Part shown: positions 26,314 through 34,361 of the stretch, one piece after another | How positions within the stretch are numbered: the stretch's first letter is position 1 | Layout of the letters: each line of letters starts with the position of its first letter | Assembly: GCA_964370835.1 (NCBI GenBank) | Contig: CAYJLO010000004.1 | Location: 1 to 64,000 of the forward strand | Source: CAYJAD01 sp964370835 | GTDB taxonomy: Bacteria > Desulfobacterota > Desulfovibrionia > Desulfovibrionales > Desulfovibrionaceae | Length of the DNA stretch: 64,000 bases | Reading direction: 5' to 3' | The notes under the pieces: model-generated | Seen by the model: only the letters and a program-made list of their open reading frames with translations | What the model was told of the DNA's origin: nothing | The model's database searches: none | Program-made: the position numbers and the translations under genes

Positions 26314-27321
26314 CTAAATTTTTTTCGTTTCTTCCATATGAGAACGCATTACCCATGTTGATAAAGGGGGAATACTTTTATTGCTATCAGTAGGAAACCA
26401 CATGATTTTTTTGGTTTTTTCATCCAATGGTGCCCAATTTTCAAAGCGCACCGCCACTTGCCAAAGATTGTTTTTTTCTTGGTGTGAACGCATGGCCACA
26501 CGGCAAGAAATCCAAAAAGAAAGGGTGTTTTTTTCCTGCTCTTTATTATTATCATCTTGTGCTTCATCTGCTTTTTGTTCTGTATTTTCTACAGCTTCTT
26601 TGGCCTTCTTATTGGCAAGTACCAAAAGAAAAAGCAAATTGGCGTCTTTTTCTAAAAGATGAGCAGAGTGAGCCATGGCTCGCTCATGAATAAATATTCG
26701 TAAACCGCCGGCAGAAATATTGTCCAATACCATATCATTGTGCGCATTGGGCCTATAAAACAAATAGGGCTTGCCCAAAGCATCACGCGTTGTGGGCAGT
26801 GGAGCATTGCCGGCCATGAGCCACATCCCCATACCCATAACAGAGGTTTTGGGCGGCGTATAGCGTAAAAAAGCCCTTTTTTGCCCAGGGGAAACACTGT
26901 CAGGTATGGTCATATGCAATTCAGTAAAGGAGCCTTTACGCACACTGGTGAAAGCTTTTGCGGTAAAATGGAAGTAGGATGTTTTTTTATTTTGCTGAAT
27001 GCATAAGAAAAGAATGAGGGGAACATCGGTCCATTGATGTGCACCAAAGGCGTCGGTTATTTGTAAAATCATATGATCGGGCGTCACAGCATTACAAATT
27101 CCCTCTGCAGAAAATCCTTTAAAATCTCCTTGCATGACTTCCATGCGTATGACGGCACGCTGAGCCAAGGCAGCATGCAAGACATTGTAAACAATCTGTG
27201 CACGTTGCTTATTTTGTTGGCGCGTATAAAGCACTTTTTTAACACGCCCAGCAATGCTATAGCTTGCAACAGCCAGAGCAATACCTGCGATGCATCCCAT
27301 GAGGACTTCAGAAACTAGCAT
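26314..27321 (-). CDS. PilZ-domain protein, probable cyclic di-GMP receptor
   Basis: A 335-residue protein with one N-terminal membrane segment (about residues 4-24). The middle part resembles the YcgR-like N-terminal domain (VIRMEVMQGDFKGFS onward). A PilZ domain follows with both signature motifs: RAFLR (R149 and R153) and N-x-S-x-x-G (N201, S203, G206), which together hold cyclic di-GMP. A charged low-complexity insert (KADEAQDDNNKEQEK) lies near residue 255, between the beta strands. The start ATG 27321 has AAGGA seven bases upstream. Its upstream neighbour is the diguanylate cyclase, so maker and reader of the signal lie side by side. The effector output is unknown. Confidence 0.82.
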   Translation of the reverse strand: MLVSEVLMGCIAGIALAVASYSIAGRVKKVLYTRQQNKQRAQIVYNVLHAALAQRAVIRMEVMQGDFKGFSAEGICNAVTPDHMILQITDAFGAHQWTDVPLILFLCIQQNKKTSYFHFTAKAFTSVRKGSFTELHMTIPDSVSPGQKRAFLRYTPPKTSVMGMGMWLMAGNAPLPTTRDALGKPYLFYRPNAHNDMVLDNISAGGLRIFIHERAMAHSAHLLEKDANLLFLLVLANKKAKEAVENTEQKADEAQDDNNKEQEKNTLSFWISCRVAMRSHQEKNNLWQVAVRFENWAPLDEKTKKIMWFPTDSNKSIPPLSTWVMRSHMEETKKI

Positions 27322-27446
27322 GTATATATCCTTGGTCTTTGTGCAAATATAGCCATTATATACGTACTGTAAAGGGCATGGCAGGCAAAGAGTGCTTTGT
27401 CAGGGCATGACGGTCTTGGGTTAGAAAAAAGGTGGTACACAAACTT

Positions 27447-29714
27447 TTAACCGTCAATTTTTGCATCATAAAAGGTGTAAATACCTTTTTTCTTTTTAGA
27501 TCTATAAAGGGCCTTGTCTGCTCTTGTGTACAGATCTTCGTAATTGTCGGCATCGCTGGGGAACAGGGCAATACCAATACTACACGAAATGTTCACGCTC
27601 AGGCCTTCGCCCTCCAGTTCTTGCTTGAAGAATTCTATGACCTTATCAAGCTTAACCAAAAGCACGCCAAGGTTTGGCATATTTTTAAGGTAGACAATGT
27701 ATTCATCGCCCCCCATGCGTCCCACAATGTCATTACTACGGAAAATAGTGCTCAAGCCTTCAGCTAAGTTTTTAATGACAATATCGCCCACAGCGTGGCC
27801 CAAGGTGTCGTTCACTTGTTTAAAATTGTCCACGTCTATAATACAAAGCACGCCTCTTTCGCCGTGATTGTTGATGATTTCTTGCTGAATAAGATCTGTG
27901 GAGGCAGTTTTGTTGTACAGGCCGGTGAAAGCATCGCGCTGCACATCGTCGCGCAATTTTTGCAAACAGCGAGTTTCTTCATCCACATTTTTAATTTCGC
28001 CAATGGCTTTAGTTGTGTTGGTGGCAGCGTCAAGCCAAGAATTCTGACGCAGTTGGCACCAAATCCAATTGTTATGGCCATTTTTAAGACGCATGAGAGA
28101 CTCTGCTGAGGTTCCTCCAGCCATAAGTTTTGCTTGCATGGAGCTGAAAAGATCCATGTCATCTGGATGAATAATACTCAAGTCCAAGGTGTAATAGTCT
28201 GCTTTGTGCGAAGGCAAGGCATAGCCAAATTTCTTAAAAAATTGAGCTGTGGTGCGGAATTCTTGCGCTTGCCAATCGTATTCGTATAAAATATTTTCAG
28301 AAGCTTCAAAAAGATAGCGATAACGCACGCTAATATTTTGATCACGTATTTCTTTGTTTTTGCGTTCAGAAATATTAATGATGGTGCTCCAAAACCAACG
28401 GCCCGATTCGTCCTCTATGAGGCGCAGTGTTTCAAGAACCCAAACGGGCTCTGACTTGCCTGTGGAGAGTCTGTACTCGAGAATGGTAATTTCTTCACCC
28501 ATGGCAAGAGCGTTTTGCAATGCTTCAATAATATACTCTTTATCCTTGGGGTGTACCAACTCAGCCCAACTATTATGGTATTTTTTGCGTAACTCCTTGG
28601 CAGTAATACCAATGGTGGATAAGAAAGAAGAGCCGTATTCAAGCACAGTCCACTGCTCATCATCTTTAAAACGCACCACACCGCAGGGGCTCTTATCAAA
28701 AAGCCACTGTAAGCGCTTGGCGGCGTATTCTGAATTTTTCTTTTCTCTACGTTGCGTTTGTACCACGTGAATCAACATGATGACGCAAAAAATAAACCAA
28801 GCACTACCAATGCTTATGAGAACGAGTACGGTTTTTTCCAAACGGTCTTGTACGGTGTCAAAGGCAACAAAAACTCCCACACTCCAATGACTAAACTGGG
28901 TGGGAGCAAGGCTGACATAATAGTAGGTATTACCAATGGCAATTTTAGCAAAATCTCTTTGATCGTGGCTTAAGCTTTTACGTAATCGCAAAAGAGACTC
29001 GGGGGAATTTTTGGGTGAAGTCTGCCATACGTCCAAAATATTTTCACCCATGGCAATGGAGGGAAAGGTGCCCTCCACAATGGTGCCGTGAGGGTCCATA
29101 ACTATATAACGGATAAATCCTGGTAAATGCGGAGGCAGCAAGCTTTGGCGTAAGCTAGAATAGCTTTTTGCCACAAAGAAGATGGCCTCCTCTCCTTGAG
29201 GAAGGGTGACTGGCTGCGTGTAAAAGGAGTAATACTCGCCCCTATCGTTGGTATAGGCAAGGGCGTAAATGTTTTTTGTTTTAGGAGGCAAAAGCAAAGC
29301 ATTGCGCGTGGCTTCGTCTAAGCACACAGAGAGGCCGTCTTGGGCGGTCAAGTGCGCTTGTCCATCCCTTGTGATAATACCGATAAAAGGAAAACGCTGA
29401 GAAGTTTCCCCAAGGGCAAGAAGTTTTTCTTTTATGTTATGGGGAGTTTTGTGAGTATTATTAGGGGTGCTGAGAGAAAAATTTTTGGCTAAAACATCAA
29501 CGTAATCAAGTGTGTCTTCAAGGTTATAGTCATAAAAATGCGCCACGTTGGACGCTGCGGCACTGAGTGTTATACGAGCTTGGTCTTCATAAACGTGTTC
29601 AAGGTTTTGCACAAAGGCATAGCCCAGCCCAGCCAAAAGTAGTGCGCAAAGCAATAGACCAAGAGTAAGGTAGTAATTTTTTTTTACATGTTTAAAAAAC
29701 ACGAGGTGCCCCAT
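27447..29714 (-). CDS. Membrane diguanylate cyclase with Cache-like sensor and PAS domains
   Basis: A 755-residue signalling enzyme that makes cyclic di-GMP from GTP. Order: membrane segment (about residues 15-35), an extracytoplasmic Cache-like domain to about 290, a second membrane segment near 293-317, two PAS-type domains (about 340-460 and 470-590, the second with a PAC-like end), and the GGDEF domain from about 600. The active-site signature is GGDEY at 668-672, an accepted variant. The inhibitory RxxD site (RSND) is five residues upstream, so product inhibition is likely. The ligand of the outer domain is unknown. The ribosome site before ATG 29714 is weak. A PilZ gene follows downstream. 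Confidence 0.9.
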   Translation of the reverse strand: MGHLVFFKHVKKNYYLTLGLLLCALLLAGLGYAFVQNLEHVYEDQARITLSAAASNVAHFYDYNLEDTLDYVDVLAKNFSLSTPNNTHKTPHNIKEKLLALGETSQRFPFIGIITRDGQAHLTAQDGLSVCLDEATRNALLLPPKTKNIYALAYTNDRGEYYSFYTQPVTLPQGEEAIFFVAKSYSSLRQSLLPPHLPGFIRYIVMDPHGTIVEGTFPSIAMGENILDVWQTSPKNSPESLLRLRKSLSHDQRDFAKIAIGNTYYYVSLAPTQFSHWSVGVFVAFDTVQDRLEKTVLVLISIGSAWFIFCVIMLIHVVQTQRREKKNSEYAAKRLQWLFDKSPCGVVRFKDDEQWTVLEYGSSFLSTIGITAKELRKKYHNSWAELVHPKDKEYIIEALQNALAMGEEITILEYRLSTGKSEPVWVLETLRLIEDESGRWFWSTIINISERKNKEIRDQNISVRYRYLFEASENILYEYDWQAQEFRTTAQFFKKFGYALPSHKADYYTLDLSIIHPDDMDLFSSMQAKLMAGGTSAESLMRLKNGHNNWIWCQLRQNSWLDAATNTTKAIGEIKNVDEETRCLQKLRDDVQRDAFTGLYNKTASTDLIQQEIINNHGERGVLCIIDVDNFKQVNDTLGHAVGDIVIKNLAEGLSTIFRSNDIVGRMGGDEYIVYLKNMPNLGVLLVKLDKVIEFFKQELEGEGLSVNISCSIGIALFPSDADNYEDLYTRADKALYRSKKKKGIYTFYDAKIDG

Positions 29715-30095
29715 GACTTTGGCTAGATGTTTTCAACTGTCTTGGGTAATACTCTACGTCTTGAAAAAACACAAGTGTGCAACGAGCGCTTTTGTAGCTT
29801 TATAATGAGGGTAATTGTAAGTAATCACTCTGTGTTGGGTGTCCAAGGTGACTGTTCATCTAAGAGCTTTTTCCTTGGGCATGGACAAATTATAAAGACG
29901 ACTTATTCTTAAAGAGGAAGGTGAATTGCGTCTTTAAAGGACTGTATTTAGGGTGTTTTGTCTTTTTAGAGACAGAACAGAATGAATTTACTAGGTTTTT
30001 TGTTATTGTCAAGAGAGGTTGTTTCCAGTATCATGACCCCGTCGAGAATTTCTTGAAAGTCAATAATTCAACATTTTTAACAAATAAACTACTAC

Positions 30096-30123
30096 TCGTA
30101 CTTTTGGACGGCTAAAAGTACGA
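30096..30123 (+). promoter_or_regulatory. Hairpin 1 in the leader of the hybrid kinase
   Basis: Perfect 10-bp inverted repeat TCGTACTTTT/AAAAGTACGA with an 8-base loop GGACGGCT. It lies 120 bases before the start codon and could be part of a leader RNA, an operator, or a small RNA. Confidence 0.5.
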
Positions 30124-30134
30124 TACAGGGGTGT

Positions 30135-30159
30135 GTCTTCAAATTTTCCTATTGAAGAC
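30135..30159 (+). promoter_or_regulatory. Hairpin 2 in the leader of the hybrid kinase
   Basis: Perfect 8-bp inverted repeat GTCTTCAA/TTGAAGAC, 11 bases after hairpin 1, followed by TTTT. It could be a weak terminator of a short leader transcript or an attenuator. Confidence 0.5.
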
Positions 30160-30242
30160 TTTTACCCTCATATAGATGTACGTTTAACTAGTAGGCAAGT
30201 TGTATTTGGTGCACGGTTACCCTTATACATTGATGGTGTTTT

Positions 30243-32576
30243 ATGAGTAAATTTCGCTTGTCGTGGCAATTAAGAGTTACTTTTATCCTATTGGTTTTAG
30301 TAAATCTTCCTTTCCTTTTTGTGGCTCAAATCAGTATGAATTTGGTGGAAAATGCTTTGCTTTCCGAAAAGGAAAACAAATTGCTTTCCATTACCCACGT
30401 ATTGGATTCCATGCTTGGTCCCAAGGGGTATGATGGTATTTTACAAAAATATCATGCCACCGAAGCCTCAAGGGAAGAAAAGCTAGCCATTTTAAATTCT
30501 GAGTTGAAGGGCATAAGCGATAGTTTAATTCCCGAAGGTTCAGGCCTAGCTGTGGGGTATTATAGCTTAGAATTGGATGCCATTATTGCTTACGGACCTT
30601 CCAAAGCTTACTCTCACACGGTGGGGAGATCCATTGAATCAGCGCACCCCGGCCGTACCGTGATGAGTTCCAATACGCCTGCAGTGGTGCGCGGAACCAT
30701 GGTACGCGGTGCCATTATGAATGCCATGTATCCCATTGAAAGAGAGGGGCTCGTCATAGGTTACTTATGGGCCAACGAGTTGGAAACCGATGTGGATGCG
30801 CAATTGGCTGAGCTTACGCATGAAACGCAAATATTGCTCTTGGCGTGTTTCCTTTTTACAGGCACCATTTTATTTGTGTTGGCATTGCGTACGGTGCGTC
30901 AAGTGGACAGCGTTATTGATGGCGTGCGTAAATTAAAGAATGATTTATCTTACCGCATTCCCAAGGCCAAAGGCGAATTTGCCGATGTGGTCACCAATAT
31001 CAATGATATGGCGCAAACCATTAACAAAGCCACCATGGAGTCAGAACGCGCCATCACGGTATTGCAAGGCATCATGAATAATATGGACTTTGCTATCATG
31101 GTATTGGATCCTAAAACACGTCGTATTATTTACGCCAATCCTTATGTTCATAAGTTGTGGAATGTGGAAGAAGCAGTAAATAAAATGTGTTATAAGGTGT
31201 TGTACAATAAAAACGAACCTTGCGAAGAGTGCCCTCAATTGCAGTTTTTTAATTCTCTTGGTGAGCCGGATTTTAGAATCTTGCATCGCGAAGAATTTAA
31301 CCCTTCCCTTAATAAGTCCTTCCTTGTTTCGGAACGCCTTATACATTGGCATGACGGCAGAGTTGTACATCTGCGCGTATGCACAGATATATCTGAGCGT
31401 AAAGCCCTTGTGGAAGCTACTTCCGCCAACAAAGCACAACGTGACTTCTTGGCGCGCATGAGCCATGAAATTCGTACCCCCATGAATGGTGTGCTTGGCA
31501 TGGTGCGTTTGGCCATTAGAGATAATCCACCAGCCAAACAAATGGGCTATTTAAAGAAAATTCAATCTTCGGCTTCTTTGCTCTTAGGTATTATTAATGA
31601 CATCCTTGATTTTTCACGGATAGAAGCTGGAGCCATGACCATAGAGAAGCATCCTTTCAACGTGCATGAAGCCATTGAAAAGGTGCATGAGCTCATTTTA
31701 CCGCGTGCTCAAGAAAATAATAGCATGCTCAAGATAGATATTGCCCCCAATGTGCCACAATTTGTGGTGGGAGATAGCTTACGCTTTTCACAGGTTCTTT
31801 TAAATCTGATGGGCAATGCCACCAAATTTACTTCTGACGGTGTGGTGTCTCTTTCAGCTTGGGCTGAAAGTACCACTGGCGGTCGTGTGCGTATGCATTG
31901 TCAAATCAGCGACACTGGTATTGGCATGAGCAAAGCCCAACAAGATGAACTCTTCCAGCCCTTCATGCAAGCAGATACATCCACGTCTCGACGTTTTGGC
32001 GGTACAGGTCTTGGGCTTTCCATTTGTAAGGCTTTTGTAGAGCTTATGCAGGGAAGCATCAAGGTGAGTAGTGAGCCTGGAAAGGGCAGTACTTTCTCCT
32101 TCTATGTACAATTTGATGAGCACGCTGCTTTGCTTAATGATGAGCAAAAAGTGGATAACCCGTGGGAAAGTCAACGCTATGACGGACGCAATTTCCTTTT
32201 GGTGGAAGATGATTCCATTAATCAGGAAGTGGCTTTGGCCGTATTGGGTGACATGGGAATTCGTGTGGATGTGGCTAATAATGGACAAGAAGGGTATGAT
32301 ATGTTTATGCAAAAGGATTATGATATGATCCTCATGGATATGCGTATGCCTGTCATGGATGGACTCACCGCCACACGCAAAATCCGCGAAAGTGGAAAAC
32401 ATGATGCTAAGGATATTCCCATTTTAGCCATGACTGCCAATGCCATGGATGAAGATAGGCAAGAAAGCATCAACGCCGGACTCAATGCGCATATTTCTAA
32501 GCCCATTGATATGGATGAGTTAAAGCGTACTTTCTTTGCTTTCTTGGCCCCCGTGGCCAGCGATAAGGCTTCGTAG
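30243..32576 (+). CDS. Hybrid sensor histidine kinase/response regulator
   Basis: A 777-residue membrane kinase. Membrane segments at about residues 11-30 and 193-215 enclose an extracytoplasmic Cache-like sensor. A HAMP linker and a PAS domain (about 270-390) follow; the PAS region carries a CYKVLYN...CEECPQL cysteine cluster that may bind metal or sense redox state (inference). The dimerisation domain holds the phospho-accepting H408 (SHEIRTPMNGVLG). The ATP-binding domain shows DTGIGM and GGTGLGLSI. The receiver domain has its phospho-acceptor at D699 (MILMDMRMP). There is no HPt domain, so output goes through an unseen partner. The gene stands alone, after a long leader with two hairpins, and ends in a terminator. 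Confidence 0.93.
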   Translation: MSKFRLSWQLRVTFILLVLVNLPFLFVAQISMNLVENALLSEKENKLLSITHVLDSMLGPKGYDGILQKYHATEASREEKLAILNSELKGISDSLIPEGSGLAVGYYSLELDAIIAYGPSKAYSHTVGRSIESAHPGRTVMSSNTPAVVRGTMVRGAIMNAMYPIEREGLVIGYLWANELETDVDAQLAELTHETQILLLACFLFTGTILFVLALRTVRQVDSVIDGVRKLKNDLSYRIPKAKGEFADVVTNINDMAQTINKATMESERAITVLQGIMNNMDFAIMVLDPKTRRIIYANPYVHKLWNVEEAVNKMCYKVLYNKNEPCEECPQLQFFNSLGEPDFRILHREEFNPSLNKSFLVSERLIHWHDGRVVHLRVCTDISERKALVEATSANKAQRDFLARMSHEIRTPMNGVLGMVRLAIRDNPPAKQMGYLKKIQSSASLLLGIINDILDFSRIEAGAMTIEKHPFNVHEAIEKVHELILPRAQENNSMLKIDIAPNVPQFVVGDSLRFSQVLLNLMGNATKFTSDGVVSLSAWAESTTGGRVRMHCQISDTGIGMSKAQQDELFQPFMQADTSTSRRFGGTGLGLSICKAFVELMQGSIKVSSEPGKGSTFSFYVQFDEHAALLNDEQKVDNPWESQRYDGRNFLLVEDDSINQEVALAVLGDMGIRVDVANNGQEGYDMFMQKDYDMILMDMRMPVMDGLTATRKIRESGKHDAKDIPILAMTANAMDEDRQESINAGLNAHISKPIDMDELKRTFFAFLAPVASDKAS

Positions 32577-32598
32577 TAGGAAATACTCAGAAATGCAT

Positions 32599-32633
32599 AA
32601 GCCCTTCATGGTTTTCATGGGGGGCTTTTTTTT
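32599..32633 (+). terminator. Intrinsic terminator of the hybrid kinase
   Basis: AAGCCC...GGGCTT closes a stem extended by CATG/CATG inside and followed by eight T residues; it begins 22 bases after the stop codon. Confidence 0.88.
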
Positions 32634-32656
32634 ATTGTGTTGAAGATATGTTTTTT

Positions 32657-32713
32657 TGTGGGGAAGAGGGGAAACCTTTTCCAGTCGGAAAAAGTTTTTC
32701 CCTCTCCCCCACA
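32657..32713 (+). repeat. Short (57-bp) derivative of the inverted-repeat element
   Basis: The outer arms TGTGGGGAAGAGGGGA and TTCCCTCTCCCCCACA are nearly complementary and resemble the arms of copy 1. Inside is CTTTTCC-AGTC-GGAAAAAG. The right half (GTCGG, AAAAAGT, then C-rich arm and ACACCCCC tail) aligns with the right end of copy 1, whereas the large core hairpin is missing. It looks like an internally shortened form of the element. Confidence 0.6.
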
Positions 32714-32910
32714 CCCCCTCTCCCTTTCCAAAAGCCTCTAACGGTGAAGCAGAGTGCAATTTTTGGGTGCTCTCAAGAACATGTGGCTCTATTTTTGCGT
32801 GTGCAGTAAGCTGTAACGCACTAAGAATACATTGGTAGTGTTTTGTTAAGAGATGAAGAGGGCTTCTTTTGTGCAGAATGGATATGGAATAATGATGGAA
32901 GTTGGGGAGG

Positions 32911-32943
32911 GGGGAAGAAAAGAGTTTATATCTTTTCTTCCCC
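32911..32943 (-). repeat. Perfect 13-bp inverted repeat at the end of NCS2 permease 1
   Basis: GGGGAAGAAAAGA and TCTTTTCTTCCCC flank a 7-base loop, 13 bases after the permease stop. On the minus strand it is followed by CCTCCCC rather than a T run, as in the C-rich tails of the repeat family, so it may end transcription without a classic U tract. Confidence 0.6.
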
Positions 32944-32955
32944 ATGGAGAGCTGT

Positions 32956-34257
32956 TTAACCAAAAGCAAACTTAGCCACAAATATGGCGGCCAAGATGTA
33001 AGATAATGCAGTTAATTCTTTTGTTTTTCCTATGAATACGCTAATGAGCACATGCGAAATAACACCCCACATGATCCCCGTAGCAATGCTATAGGTAAGC
33101 GGCATCATAATTAAAGTTAAGAAGGCAGGAATGGCTTTTTGATAATCGTTAAAGTCAATGCCAGTCACAGGTGAGAGCATGAAAAGGCCCACCAATACTA
33201 AAGCTGCCGCTGTTGCTTGAGCTGGAATAAGCAAGAAGACAGGCGCAATGAGTAGCGACAGCAAAAAGAGGCAAGCCGTAGTAACAGCGGTAAGCCCAGT
33301 GGTGCCGCCTTCAGCCACGCCGCTGGCACTTTCCACATAGGATGTCACCGTGGAAGTACCAAGAACGGCGCCAAGGGTGGTGCCCACAGCGTCGGCCATG
33401 AGTGCGCTCTTGGCGCGCGGAATATTGCCGTTGGCATCAAGAATATCAGCCTTGGTGGCAAGACCTAAAAGCGTGCCCAATGTATCAAAAAGGTCAACAA
33501 ATAAGAAAGTAAAGAGCACCAATGCCATATCCAAGGTGAATATATGCTCCCATTGAAACTTCATGAAAGTGGGTTCAATGCTTGGTACAGAAAAGAGTAA
33601 AGAGGTGTCAAAAGCGGCTATATTGGTGACGCCAAGGGGGATCCCCAACACTGTACCTGTTAAAATACCAATAAGAAGAGCGCCGCGCACTTTATGGCAT
33701 AATAGTATGCCGGTGATGATAATACTCACCACACCCACAACGACGCCTGGTTGTGTTAAAGAGCCTAAAGTCACCAAGGTGGCCTCGTTATTCACCACAA
33801 TGCCGGCAGATTTTAAACCAATGAAGGCGATGAAAAGTCCAATACCACCGGAGATGGCTTTTTTCATGGCTTCAGGAATACAGGTAATAATGGCTTCGCG
33901 TAAGTTGGTAATGGTGAGGAAAATAAAGATAAGCCCTTCTAAAAATACGGCCGTAAGGGCAAATTGCCACGAGTAGCCCATGCCGAGCACCACAGAAAAA
34001 GCAAAAAAGGCATTAAGTCCCATGCCTGGAGCCAAAGCCACAGGTAGATTGGCAGTGATACCCATGATTAAAGTGGCGATGGCTGCGCTCAAGGCGGTTG
34101 CCACAAAAACAGCAGGGCCATCCATGCCGGCTTGACTTAAAATACTGGGGTTTACAGCTAGAATATAAGCCATGGTCATAAAAGTGGTCATGCCAGCCAA
34201 TATTTCTGTGCGTACTGTGGTTCCGCGCTCTTTCAGCGCAAACATTTTTTCTAACAT
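32956..34257 (-). CDS. NCS2-family purine permease 1
   Basis: Inner-membrane nucleobase transporter of 433 residues with 12 to 14 hydrophobic segments, in the AzgA-like (hypoxanthine/guanine/adenine) branch. The motifs GMTTFMTMAYILAVNP near residue 23, APGMGLNAFFAF near 75 and GTSTVTSYVESASGVAEGG near 300 match the family. The loop VDLFDTLGTLLGLATKA near 251 is the AzgA-specific region. The start is ATG at 34257, with TATGAGGTAGAAC upstream. It lies 104 bases after a paralogue of identical length (34362-35663), and the two probably arose by tandem duplication. No purine riboswitch was seen before it. Confidence 0.92.
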   Translation of the reverse strand: MLEKMFALKERGTTVRTEILAGMTTFMTMAYILAVNPSILSQAGMDGPAVFVATALSAAIATLIMGITANLPVALAPGMGLNAFFAFSVVLGMGYSWQFALTAVFLEGLIFIFLTITNLREAIITCIPEAMKKAISGGIGLFIAFIGLKSAGIVVNNEATLVTLGSLTQPGVVVGVVSIIITGILLCHKVRGALLIGILTGTVLGIPLGVTNIAAFDTSLLFSVPSIEPTFMKFQWEHIFTLDMALVLFTFLFVDLFDTLGTLLGLATKADILDANGNIPRAKSALMADAVGTTLGAVLGTSTVTSYVESASGVAEGGTTGLTAVTTACLFLLSLLIAPVFLLIPAQATAAALVLVGLFMLSPVTGIDFNDYQKAIPAFLTLIMMPLTYSIATGIMWGVISHVLISVFIGKTKELTALSYILAAIFVAKFAFG

Positions 34258-34361
34258 AGTTCTACCTCATATTTCCTATAAAACTTGTGCGCTAGCCATA
34301 CAGTTTCTACGCAAAAAAGTATAGTAAAAAAATCTAGCAACAGTGTTTTTATGCTTACATA

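Larger units (their letters stand above)
29715..30242. other. Divergent intergenic region with two hairpins before the hybrid kinase
   Basis: About 530 bases between the divergently transcribed cyclase and the hybrid kinase. Open frames here (for example GTG at 29921) lack proper ribosome sites or family features. AT-rich DNA dominates. Two close perfect inverted repeats stand out at 30096-30123 and 30135-30159, described separately. No promoter could be set with confidence. Confidence 0.5.
32577..32955. other. Convergent region between the hybrid kinase and NCS2 permease 1
   Basis: About 380 bases. It holds, in order, the kinase terminator, a short member of the repeat family (32657-32713), about 190 bases with no recognisable feature, and a long purine/pyrimidine hairpin at the end of the permease gene. 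No coding region was supported on either strand. Confidence 0.55.

Noticed and set aside
29921..30115. A 64-codon open frame with GTG start in the divergent region
   Set aside because: The purine-rich sequence directly abuts the GTG, too close for a ribosome site, and the product resembles nothing.
34258..34361. Purine riboswitch before the NCS2 permeases
   Set aside because: The conserved purine-aptamer junction bases were not found before either permease.
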